Positions 47,401 through 59,400 of a DNA stretch of 64,000 nucleotides are shown in pieces. Position numbers and translations under genes: made by a program. The notes beneath the pieces are model-generated. The model had not been told where the DNA came from, ran no database searches, and was given only the letters and a program-made list of their open reading frames with translations. The DNA is from Edolisoma coerulescens (lineage: Eukaryota > Chordata > Aves > Passeriformes > Campephagidae), in NCBI GenBank assembly GCA_013397115.1, contig VWZW01004381.1, positions 734,504 through 798,503 of the forward strand, written 5' to 3'. The first letter of the stretch is position 1. Every line of letters starts with the position of its first letter.

Positions 47401-50400
47401 GTCTTCAAAGCGAAGAAGTGCTTGAGCAGCTGGAGTGGCAGCGAGCCCCAGAGCCTGGTTAAGAAAACTCTTAACCAGCTTAATCGTCTTTGCAGGATGG
47501 TGGGAAGGTGCCTTCTCCACCTCCTTGGTGTCAGAAATACCACCCAGAATAGTTTGGACGTGGAATTTTGCATCCATTTCAGCTGACGTGACAGCACTGG
47601 GGACATGGGGTTTGGGAGATGCTTCTGGAAGGGCACCAGTGTCTCCAGGTTCCTGCAGCCCTGCTGGTGCTTGGTGGCTTCCTGGTAAATGTTGATAGAC
47701 CCCCGTGGGTCTGTCCTGGCGTGGTTGGAATAATGGATTTAATTAGCTCAGGGGGAGAGCAGAAGGTCGGGGATGCTCAGGAGCTGCAGTGCCAGGACAC
47801 AGGCAAGGAAAACATAAACCTGGGAGCTGCTGGTAGAAAGGGGGAGGTTGTAAAGGTGCTCAGCATAATCTGCCTCTGTATCCTCCTGATTAGAGCTGTG
47901 TGAGAGCCCAAAACCCCTACAGAGGATGGGGACCATGGGAAACTCAGCTGGGAAATGCAATTCCCACCCATCCACATTGTGTCTGGGGGTGTGAGGCAGA
48001 TCCCTGCTCCTGCCCCGCTCCAGCTCAGCAGGATCACCGTGAAGGAGCAGGGTGAGCAGGAGGTCGGGCTGGAGGAAGGCTGTGGGCACACGGTTATGCT
48101 GTGTTGGCTCCTTTCTGGCTGCTGCCAGGTGGGAAATTGGCCCTGGAGAGGCCAATTTGGGCACTGGAGCATCCACTGCCATGGATCTGAGCTGGGCTGG
48201 ATCTGCTCCCGGTGCCAGGACCTGTGAGGGAGCGTTTTATAGTCAGTAAAACATTTAAATGGGGCCAGAGTAAGTCTAAATGGTTTGAATATTTAATGGA
48301 ATACATTTGGCTTAATTTCACTTTCATCTTTTATTTGTGATAAAATATTGAATTCAGCTGTGCAGAACTGGGTTGTTCTTTGAAAGCAGAGGGAAAGCTG
48401 CCAGGAGAGGGGAGACAGGTGGGTTTTGGGGTGTCTCTAACCCCCCACTGCCCCTGGGATGGGCATTTGGGGCATCCCTGCCCCTTGGCTCTGACTTGCT
48501 CAGCTCCCGTGATCCCCTGAGCCCTCGCTGCCTCTCTGCTGAGCCGCTGCCTCGTTTTGTTAATTAATTATTGCTCCCAGCAGCCTTTGGGTTATTCCCG
48601 GGGTGGATGTTGGTGATCTCTGTGGGGAAGGGTGAGATGCCAGTCCCGGGTTTGGCAGTGCTGGGATGGCTGCAGTGGCAGGAGCCAACTCTGGCTGAGC
48701 TCGCCGGGTGCTCACTGTGTGTTGTTCTTCCCTGCAAAACACCTTTCCCTTCGTCCTTTCCTCAAAGAGCCACTTCCCTGAGACCTGAGCCGTGGGGTGG
48801 GTCCCATCCATGGGGCTCTGCTGGACCCTGTGATGGTAACACTGAGCATCACCGTGGCCAAGGGCAGGGCAGCAATCGACCGTGCCAAAGCCTGGGACAG
48901 TGAGTACCAGCAGGTCATCCTCCTTGGGAATAAAAATGGGAAAAAGCACCCCCATCCCGGCAGGTCCGAGCTGTGTTTGGGGTGGAGGGAGCCGCAGTGT
49001 GGGGTGTGCCTCAGCAGCTGTCCCTGTCCTTGGATGGTGATGGGGCACACACTGTTCCTATGGCAGTAGGGGATTGAGGGCTTTACCTGCAGAGCCTTTG
49101 GAAGCAAAGTATTTTGTTGTTGGCACCGCGGGCAGAGCCGGGCACTGCCCGTGTGGCTCCTGGCTCCATCCCAGGGTGCTGGAGCTGCCCGGCTCCCCCG
49201 GCTCAGGATCCTCACCCAGCTTTGTTTGTGTACCAGGGACATACAGCATTTTTAATCCTGGCTCAGCACCGAGTCATTGCCCTGAGGCACTGGTGAATCT
49301 CTCGGAAGCAACAGCAAATAATTCATCTTTATGCCTCCTCTGGGAAAAAGTGCTTTTCCCTGATCATAACTAACGTGAGTTGGGAGCTCGTGGTGCTTCA
49401 GCTTTAAAAGGTGATGTCCGTGGCCCTGGGTCGTGGTTCTCCCAGGGTGAGGAGGAGCTCAGTGGGTGCTTTTGGGGTCTCAGAGATGCTTCTGAGCCTG
49501 AGGAAGATGTTGGTGTGACGGGGCTGGGCCAGTTCTGCCTGCAGGAGGTCAGCAGGCAGGAAGGGTCATCTTCTAGGGGCCAGAAAACTGCTAGCACATC
49601 TCTGAGGGTGTGACTGGTCCTGGTGTGAACACCTGGACAGGTTTTGTTCCCTTTTGTGTGGGATTTTTCTATTTAATTTATTGAAAGGAGGGGAGCGGTG
49701 GGAGCCATGCCCAGCTGCTTGGGTCAGATGCCGCGAAGCCATCGCATCCACCTCGCCAGCCCTTGTGCCATCTGCCCGTGTCTCGGGACGTTTTCCTCCT
49801 GCCTGCCAAGCCTCGATGTTCCCGGGCTCAGTGACACACTGGGGAAATGGAGGCTTTGGCTTTTCCAGCTTTGCCTGCGCAGCATCACCACGGCAACGAT
49901 CCCGGGAAGGCTCCGCGGGTCTGTGGCATTAACGCTGTCACTGGGGAAGAGCCACCGCCCCACGGCCGTGAGCCCCGGGCTGTGGCGTGTGCCAGGTGTG
50001 GGCCAGGCGTGTGCCAGCCGTGTGCCAGGCGTGCTGGGGGTCCTGCCCCACCCAGGGCTGCTGCTCCTCCTCACCGGGACCCAGCCTGCCCTGGTCCCCG
50101 GTGCCGGGCACATCCCCCCAGGGAGAGCCGGCTGTCAGCCCTGTGTTCCCAACCTTGGAGCAGCTTCCTGCTAATGATCTTTTTTCCCCCAAAGCCAAGT
50201 GCAGGAGGCTGCTAAAGGCATCTGGGGAGCTCCAGCCCATCTGGGGAGTGCAGACCCCGCTGGTGAGGACCTTGCCCTGCGCTGGATGCTGGATTTGGTA
50301 GAAATTGCTGGATTTGCTTCCCGTGCCACTCACCAGCAGCCGGTCCCACCGGTGCCTCCGTGCCTTGTTGCTTCCTTGGAGCTGATGATTAAGAAAAACA

Positions 50401-53400
50401 CAGCTGCATGCGTGGATGAATAATTCAGCCCAGCCTGGCTGCTGGGGGGCCGAAGTGGAGATGCTGTCCAGGGACCTCCCTGTCGGAGTGGAAGGGTTCC
50501 TGGATGAGCATCCATCCACAGTGCCCTGGGCAGTGCAGGGTCAATCCAGACCCTTTCTCGGGAGCACAGGGAGCCCTTCCCGCAGCTCGTGCAGCCAGAT
50601 GGCCGGGCTTTCATTGGTTTATCTTTTTTCCCTGGTGTTGAGCGCACTCGGCTCTGGGAGCTGTGGGGAAGCAGCTGAGCTACGACCCCCGGGCTCTGCA
50701 TGGCTCTCTTTTCCTCAGAGGAGGAGCCGGGGGATTGTTGCTACTCCTGGTGTCAATTTTTAGAGCTGAGCCCGGCTTTGGCAGCGGTGCTGGGCAGCCC
50801 CCACGGCCCCAGCCCTGGTGAAGGGCTGGCAGCTGTGCCGGGCTGGTGGGGATGTGAGCCCTCCGAGCCCTGTGTCCCTGCACCTGCCCATGGCAGCAGC
50901 GTGGCCAGGCAGTGCCCTCCAGGCTGGTGACAGCCCTGTGACACTGCCCTGGGCACCTGTCACTGGTTGAGTGTATTGCGTGCTGACGCCCTCTGCTCCT
51001 GGGTGTTTCTGTGGGCACGGTGTGAGGGGGGTCACAGGGGGCCTGTGAGGCACCTCAAGCCTTTACAGTGCCAGCTGTGGTACCAGCGTGGAGCTGTGGT
51101 GCTGCAGAGCCTGGACAGTGGCACCCAGAGCACTTAATTCAGTCAGTGCCGAGGAGCTGAGCTTGGAGAGCAGGTCCTGCTCTGTGGGGCTGCTCCCAAG
51201 TCCCCTTTGTATTGGGGGGACATGTCCAGGAGGCTCCCAGCAGGGCTGGGGCTCAGCGGGTGGCTCTGTGGCTCAGCCCGAACTTCCTTCAACCCCTTCA
51301 CGAGCTGCACTTATAAATGTGCATGAATTAACGGGAGAAGTGCTCAACAATGCCGAAAATAACTTTGTTCCCAAGCAAGCGTTAATGCCTGGCAGATGTG
51401 TTTTTCCCTCCTGAATAATACACACATGAGGTCAAACTGCTCCCGACAGCTGGGTCTGCTGGGGGAGAGCAGCGGGAGCAGAGCAGCTCCAGGAGGGCTC
51501 ATTCTCCAGGGATCAGCCCTACAGCCCAGTGCAGAGGTGGAAATCCTCTCCTGAGGACCGGGCTGCTCCAGCTGGAATTCTTGGCTGAGGTTGGGCTTCC
51601 CAAGTGTGCAACAAAAAAATCGAGGTGGCTGTGTGTGGGTTTTGGTTCAGTTCTGTTTGCAAAAGGGTTGGCAATGTCTTGGAACAGCTTCCTGGGAGCA
51701 TGGTCTGCACTGCTGCCCAGACCTCCAGCACCCACAGTGAAGGATTTGGGGTGTTTTGCGTCCCTGGGGTGATTTCCCAGCACAATCCTGGCTTGCAGCT
51801 CTGCTCCAGAGCCCCACACAGGGAGGACAAATGGTGGAGTTGGATTGGCCAGACTGGTTTGACTGACTGGGGTGGTTTTGGCATGGAAGCGCTGGTGATG
51901 TGCTGAGTGTGCCGCAATTCCTCAGCACCTCTGCATCTCCCGGGGCTTTCAGTGGTGCCCAAACCTGGGGAAGAGCCTGCTCTAGCAGAGCGGAAAATGG
52001 GAGAGCTGGGACTGCTGCCAGGGAGAAGGAAAAGCTTTGCAAAGATCAAAGCTTTGACTGCACGGTGCCTGCGCTGGTGGAGCCGTGTGCCGGGAACGTC
52101 GGGAACGCTCCTGTGCCGTGGCTTCTGCCTTGTGCCACCTGTGGGTGCATCCGAGCGGCCACCCCGGCACTGGCAGAGGAGTGATGGGGCAGAGGCTCTG
52201 CCCGCTCAGCCCCTGTGTCCCCGGCTCTGTCCGAGAGGGATTTCAGGATTGTTCTTGCACAAGGGGCAGATGGCCAGGCCAGGACCACGGTGGCATTGCC
52301 ACCTGTGGCAAAGTGAAACCACCGTGGTTAGTGAGGAGAAGGTGAAACCTCAGAAAGCTCCCCTGGAGTTTGGGGAGCAGCCACAGGGCTGAGGGGGGTC
52401 CTACCCTGCAGAGAGGGGGCCAGGACTTGCTGTGTTTCAGCCCTGGCTGTCCCTGTTGCCACTGCACCATGCAGAGATGGGCTGTGGTACCAGGGAGCAC
52501 TGGGACCTGATGGGTGCCAGTCCTGGGGGCTGACTGGACTCCTACAGCCATCAGAAAATCTCATTAGAGTTCTTCAGTCGCTCTCTTCTCGTGGAATCCT
52601 TCGAAGGATCTGGGCTCAGGTTTGCTGCACAGCAAGGATGCAGTTTTTGGGAGCTGTCTGCCATGGCTGTTGATGAAGGATGGGAGTGTTTGGGATAAAA
52701 AGCTACAGATTCCTTTGTCAGGTCTTTGGGGATTTCATTTTCTTTAGGGATGAGAAGTGCTCTTTAATAATGCTGTTTGCAGTGCTGTCTGCGGATGCTG
52801 CTGTGTTACTGCTGGGTGCTGACAGAGTGTTTGCTGCTGGATGTTCAGCCCTGATTTTTTTTAATTGGATTGTAAAGTCTTCTCAGAAACTTCAGGCAAG
52901 TTTTCAGCCCAGGGATGGCTGCAGTCACTGAGGCAAATCCTAAAATCGTTTGGGTTGGAAAAGACTTTTAAGGTCAGAAAAGCGCTGCAAGGCTTTATTT
53001 CTCCCCAAATAAACAATTCCCTGTCTAACAGGACCTGATGAGCCATTTTTCATCTCTGTGGCACTGACGGGGCCGTGTTTGCTGCAGATGAGAAATGATA
53101 GAGCAATAAATGCTCTGTGGAGATCCCTGTTCAGCTTTGCAGTGTGGCATGTCCTTGATGAGGAAAATGAAGATAAATATGTTGAGTGCCACGTTACTTA
53201 TTCCTGGTATTGGCACGGATCTGCGTGAGCCATCTCTGCCCCCTTTGTTTCCAAGGCTTCCTGGTTTAGAAGTACGCAGGGATATTTTTGAAAATATCCC
53301 TTCTTTTATAAAGTGGGGAAAAAGAGATGGAAGGAGTGAGTAATGCAGCCCAGAGTGGTGGGGGGAGCTGTGCAGACCATCCCGAGGTGGGGAGGATCCC

Positions 53401-56400
53401 GTCCCATCCCATCCCATCCCATCCCAGCCAGCCATGTGTTGCAGCTGCAGGGACGGGTGCAGCCTTCCTGCTGGCTGTTGCTTTTTGGTGGCTCTGGTCT
53501 CCAGGTCGGCCGTGGCAGATCCCACCCTGAGGAATTTTGATGGTGGATTTCTCTGGCTGCCCATGGGACTGGGGGACAGGCTCGCTCCCACGGGGACGTC
53601 TCAGAGCCTTGTACGGCCCCGTCTCCCTCCTGCCGGGATGAGCCTGAGCAGCCCCGTTGGGCTTGGGAGCATCAAGTCTCATCTGCCTGTGCCTGCCTCA
53701 AGGAACCATCCCGTGGATCATCCCAGGACCTTGCTGGTTTCATGGAGCAGCTGGGCTGGGAGGGAATGTGCCCCTCACCCAGGACTGTGGCTGCCGTGGG
53801 CGATGCCGAGAAGCAGAGCAGGGCTGAGTTTAAAATGTATGATCCTAAGCAGATCCTCTTACCTCTAATCTGTCCCTAAGACAGGATTCTCTTCTTGCCA
53901 GAAAACCCTTTTATTTGCAGACTGATGTGACTAGAAGATAAGTCACTAATTCTTCAGTGTGTCTGCTCGAACAAGAGCCTGGACTCTTATCTCTGCAGGG
54001 CTGGCAGCCAGGGAGATGTTAATTGGGATTTAATGTAGTGAACATGGCTCTGGACAAAGGCTGGTGCTGCTGACATCCCTGGGGCGCTTGCTGGGTGCTG
54101 CAGGGATGGGCCCGTGCCCACCTGGAGACCAGGAGTGGGGGGCATTTATGCAGGGCCGGGCTTGTGGCTTCTCCAGGCCGGACGTGGCAGAGGGGACACA
54201 GTGGGGTGACCCCTCCGAGGGGCTGTGGAGGGGTTGTGGGGCGGCTCTGGCAGCAGAGCAGGTTGGAAGTGCTGTGGGCTGTGATGGGCTGTGATGTTAA
54301 TCTGCATTTCCTGGGATCTGCCGAGGAACTGAGCAGGAGCTGAGCAGCCAGCACCGGCACGTTGTGGGTTCTGAAAGGATCTTGGCACCGGCACTGGCGT
54401 TGGAGCGGCTGCAGGCAGGAGTGTGCAAGGCCTGGGGAGGAAAACATCCCAAGGCAGAAGTTTCTATTTTTAGCTACTGAGTGCAAATGCACTGAGCTGC
54501 TGAGGAATAAATCACCTGCCCTAGGAGATGAATGGTTGCGATTTTTCTCTGAAGGGGAGATTTATGGGACAAGGCAGAGGGAACTGTGTTGGGGTGTTTT
54601 GGCCACCCGGCTCTCCCTGGGATGCTGGGGCTGCACGGGAATGTCTCTGGTGGTGGCACAGCTGAGCAGGAGGAAGAGGATCATTGAATAGGATTCCCAG
54701 TGCCTGGGACATCTTCCAGCCCCACACAGCATGGCTGAAGCAGGACCACATCCAGCCACACCATGGCACAGCCCTGCCTCCAGCCCATGTCCCTGCCCCA
54801 CTCTCCCCATTCCCAGAGGCTTTCCGAAGGTTCTAGCACAGCATCAGGCAGTTCCCTCCCCTCTCCTGCAGGGAATGTGCTCTTGGAAGGGTTTTGCCCA
54901 GGCTGGAGTGGTGGGCTGTGTTCTCCATGGAGGTGCCGTGTGGCTGGGCTGTGCTGGATCGGGCACTGCTTGGGTTTAGAGGGACCAGGTTTTTGGAGCC
55001 CTGAGGGGGCAAAGTGGGGCTGTTCCTGGATCCCTGGCTGTGGCAATGGGCCGGGATGTCCCTGAGCCAGGCGCCGTGCCTGGAGAGGTGCTGAGCCACC
55101 AGGAGCGGCTCCCTGGCTGCGCATGTGTGGGAAAACCTCAGGGTTTTAACGAGCAAATTTAATGCAGTGTCCTGCTGTTTTGGGCAGATTTCCATATCGA
55201 TCCTTGATCTATTTTTGCAGCCGCCGTTGGAGGTGGTGGTTATTTGTGTGTCTGCTATATCACAACTCATCCAATTTCCTCCTGGCACAGGAGTGTTTGT
55301 GCTTGCAGGGGCTCCCTGGGCTTTGCCGGGTGGGAATTTGGCTCCTGGTCTGGCCTTGGCACAGGGCTGGGGTGCTCCAGCATCCCTTCAGCCAGTCCTC
55401 CACTGCTGCGTTCCTCCTGACTTCCTGAAATAAAGGATAACCCAATCTATCCCCGGCTCCCAGGTGGCCTGGCCTGGTGACACCACAACCTAATGACATT
55501 TCTGGGTGGCTGCACTGTCAGTCCCACAGCTCATTACTGGCACTAATTAACTCTGTGCTGCCCCAGCGTCTGCACCCAGTTTAATCTATAGTCACTAATG
55601 CCATTTATCCCCGTTTTGACAGGAATTTGCCCCTGCTCAGCTTCAGGAGATGCCTCCAAGGCCCAATAATGACATTTGAGGGGCTTCTTTTCCATGGTTA
55701 AAGTGGAGCCCCCCTGTGCAGGGGGTGCTTGAGTGGGTGCTCCTGGGCAGCACTGCTGGAGCCAGTGCCCGTCACAGGCTCCGGGGAGCCGGGGTGGGGA
55801 TACCCTGGTTGGAGTCTGAATGTGTCAGTGAGCAGCTTCCCATTTGTCCAGTTAATTGCGAAGCAAATTGATCCATGTATCCAATTTAACTTTAAAGGCT
55901 TTAATTAATGAGTTCATGCGTGGAAGAGCTGGGAGAGGCCGGGTTGTCGAGACTGATCCTGCACTGTGCTGCAGCTTCAGTGGTGTGGACTCAGGCACCT
56001 GGGGATGTGCCGGTTGCTCCTGGTGGGATTCACTGGCACTGTGGGGACCCTGTGATCTGAGGGAATGGCATTTGCCCATCCTGCAGCTGTTGTGAGAGCA
56101 GAGCAGGGCGGCAGCGCTGGATTTGTGTGGGAGCATCGTCTGTGCACGTTTCAGGAACGGCGCGGTTTCGCTCCAGCACCTTCCCCTCCCTCCCTTCTGC
56201 TTCCAAACGGCTGCTCCCGGGCACTCGTGGCAGTGGGATCATGCCAGGGCTGCAGCCAGCAGGGCCTTGGTGTGTGATAATGCTGCTCTTAATTGAGGAC
56301 CATCTGCACTTGGTAATTTAATTTTTCCTGCATCTGCAAGGTTCCAACTTTGTTTATCTGATGTCCTGAAGATTATTTAACTTCGGAGCATCGTGTTTGT

Positions 56401-59400
56401 CCACCCCAGGCACTGCAGGCATTCCACTGCAGCCCCCGCTAGATGAGATTTTAATAACGTTTGTACCGCCCCAGGAAAAAGGACACAAAAACTGAAATTG
56501 GGTAGGGCGACAGCAGAGCTGAGGTGCAGGGATGGTTTTCCTGCCCAAATTGTGTCAGGAGGCTGCTGGGAGCGATACCTCTGTTCTAACAAACGGGGTG
56601 AGATGAGGAAGGAGCCCTGAGCAACACAGCCCCTCCCCTCGCCGGCAGGGCTGGCAGCACATTTCACGTCTCAGTGCATTGACACACGGCGTCTTTTGTC
56701 TTTGGATGCTTATTAGGAGCTCAGCCCCCAGCTGTGCTTTGGAAAGGCTGACAGGAGGGAATTGAGACAGCTCCTTAAAAAAAAAAAAAAAAAAAATTGG
56801 AAGCTGGAAAGTCACTTAGCCGTGGTATGGGGGGAGACCTGGGCATCTGGTTCATCTGAACCACGCTGGTGTGTGCTGCTGCCAGCAGCCCCTGCCCTTT
56901 CCCAGCCCAGCTCCTGCCTTTTCCCACCCTGCTCCTCCCATCTTCTTCTTGGCTTCACCCGTGTTCTGCAGCCACCCTGTGCTTGGGGGCAGGCAGGGAT
57001 CACAGAATCCTGGAATGGTTTGGGTTGGAAGGGACCTCAATCCACCCCCTGCCCTGGGCAGGGACACCTCCCACTAAACCATGTTACTCCAAGGCCCGTC
57101 CAACCTGGCCTTGGAGATTTCCAGGGATGGGGCAGCCACAGCTTCTCTGGGCAAACTTCTTTGGGATGCAGTCAGGAGTGATGCTCTGGATGGCTCTGGC
57201 TGTGTCTGCTGCCTGCAGGAGCACTTATACAGCTTTTCACCCTGGAACCCTGCTCTGTTCCACACCCAATCCTCAGAAAATCAATTTTTTTCCCCAGGCT
57301 GGTCCAGCAGCACCTGGATCCATGTGCAGACTTTAATTAGGTCTAAGCATTTACCTCCCTAAAATATAGGTCAGTCGTAATTAGTGTGACTCCTGTTGCT
57401 GCCAGCTCCATGTTAATTAACTCCTGAAGTGGAGGTCAGTGCATGTGGGGCACCTTTGGAGCTTCAGCTTTTTTGGCTGCTCATCAGATGCTTCAAGGTA
57501 GCTTTGGCCTAGATGATCCATGCTCAGGGCTGGGGCCATGTTCTCCCTCCCTCCCTCCCACCCATGATGGTCCATCAGCCTTGGAGCACGGCCACATTGG
57601 GGACATGGCCATGTCACACACGCACTGGCACAGCCACACACTCTGCACTGAGCTGGAGGTGCTCGTGTGGCCACGGGGAAGAGCACCTCTTCAGTGCTGA
57701 TTTTCATGTGACTCTCACTGTGTCCTTGGCACCATCCATCACACCATTGTCCTCATCCCCTTGTGCCAAGATCTGGGGCCGCTGGTGAAACACAGAGCCT
57801 CTTCCTTCCTCTGCAGTCCCTGGCATGGTCCCTGGCATGGTCCCTGGCAGGTGATATTGGCAGCTGGCTGCCAGCACCTGGGAATGGTGTTTGGAATGGC
57901 ATTGTGCCAGCTCAGAGTGTGCGGGATGTGCCTGCGTCTCCACTGTGGCTCTGGCCCCTGCACGTAGGAGCCGGGGTTTTGGAGGGCAAGGTGAGCTCGG
58001 AGAGTGGATCTCCTGCAGAGCATGAACCTGCTGTCTCACCTGTGGCACAGGTCAGGGCAGGGCTGTTCCCCATCCTCTGGGACGAGGTGAAGGTGCAGCT
58101 CAGCACCGTTTGCCATGGCTGTGGTTCCACCCTGGGGATGGCTCTGTCCCTGCTCACCCGGGAGTCCCAGGCAGAGGCACCAAGATCCAAGGAGCACTTT
58201 GTGGCAGTGGGCACCCTGGGTTTTAGGCACTTCAAGCCTTCAGCAGCCCTGGTGTCACATCCTGGGAAAGGCTCAGCTCCACATGCAGGGAGCCCTAAAC
58301 CCCCGGCCGGCTCCCCGAGCCCCGGCTTTTCCCCGAGTACTTCCCAGCTCCCCCACCCCACTCCCTGGCTGCCTATTTTTACAGCTCCCGGGCTGTGAAT
58401 CACTTCTCTCCCCCGTCTCAGTCGCTGCCTTTGAAGGTATTTATAAACCTCGGCCGTCTCCCTGCGCCTGCCTGAGCAGACGGAGGATGCAGCGCTCCGG
58501 CTCCCTCCTGCCCTCTCCTTCTCGCCGCATCCTTGTGTAGATGTGCAGGGGATGAGATGCTCTCTCTGCCCTCGTTAAAACCATCAATGAAGAGCCTTGC
58601 CAGCACCTGAAGGGGTGATGGTGCTGAGCGGTGTGGGATGTGCAGGGGTGGATCTTGGCATGGATCTCTGGGGGGGGTTTGGTGGCACCGGAGCTGGTGG
58701 CGTGTCCAGTGCTGGGGGTGGATGAGCCAGGGCTGAGCCAGCAGAGCCCAGCTGGGCTCATGGCAGCCTTGGCCATCCCATGGCCTTGTGATGAGGGAGA
58801 TGGGAGCATCCCAAACCAGCTCTGGAGCAAATGGAGGAAATGGGATTTAAATTATCACCAGAGCAGCCACCAGCTGCCTCATCCCACTGGTGCGCTGTTC
58901 CCTGGCCGTGTTTCCAGCACGTCCCACTGATTACTGTGCTAATTTATATGGATCTGGCGAGCAAATTAATCTCTTCTCTGCTCCTTCCCCTGGGACCGCT
59001 GGTCTGTAGGCTTGCATTCCTTTAATGTTTGGAGAGGCTGGTGCTGATTGCAGGGATGGTGGTTGCTCTGGGACACAGTCAGGATCCATCTCCTGCCCTC
59101 TCTGTCTGACACAGCCACCCTGAGGGGCACTGAGGGGCTCCCACCTTTCCTAAAACCAAGCAAAACAGGGGGGAACAAAATCCTGAGAGAGAAACCGGGA
59201 GAAAAACAGGTCCAAGAGGCAGGGGCAGGAGTTATTTTTAATTTGCTGGCTGGATGTGGAGTGGTTGACTGTGTCTTTTGAAGGCCATTAAAGTGGGATG
59301 CTGGTGCTCATTAATTTATGGCCAGAGGTCTCCAGCCTGAGCTGGGTGTGGCATTGCCAGGGTTTAGGTATCCAAATAGATGCAACTTGTGCTGATACAG

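Noticed and set aside
56762..57181. Poly(A) followed by an open frame, as a processed pseudogene or retrogene
   Set aside because: The A tract precedes rather than follows the frame, and the right part of the frame is an antisense CR1.
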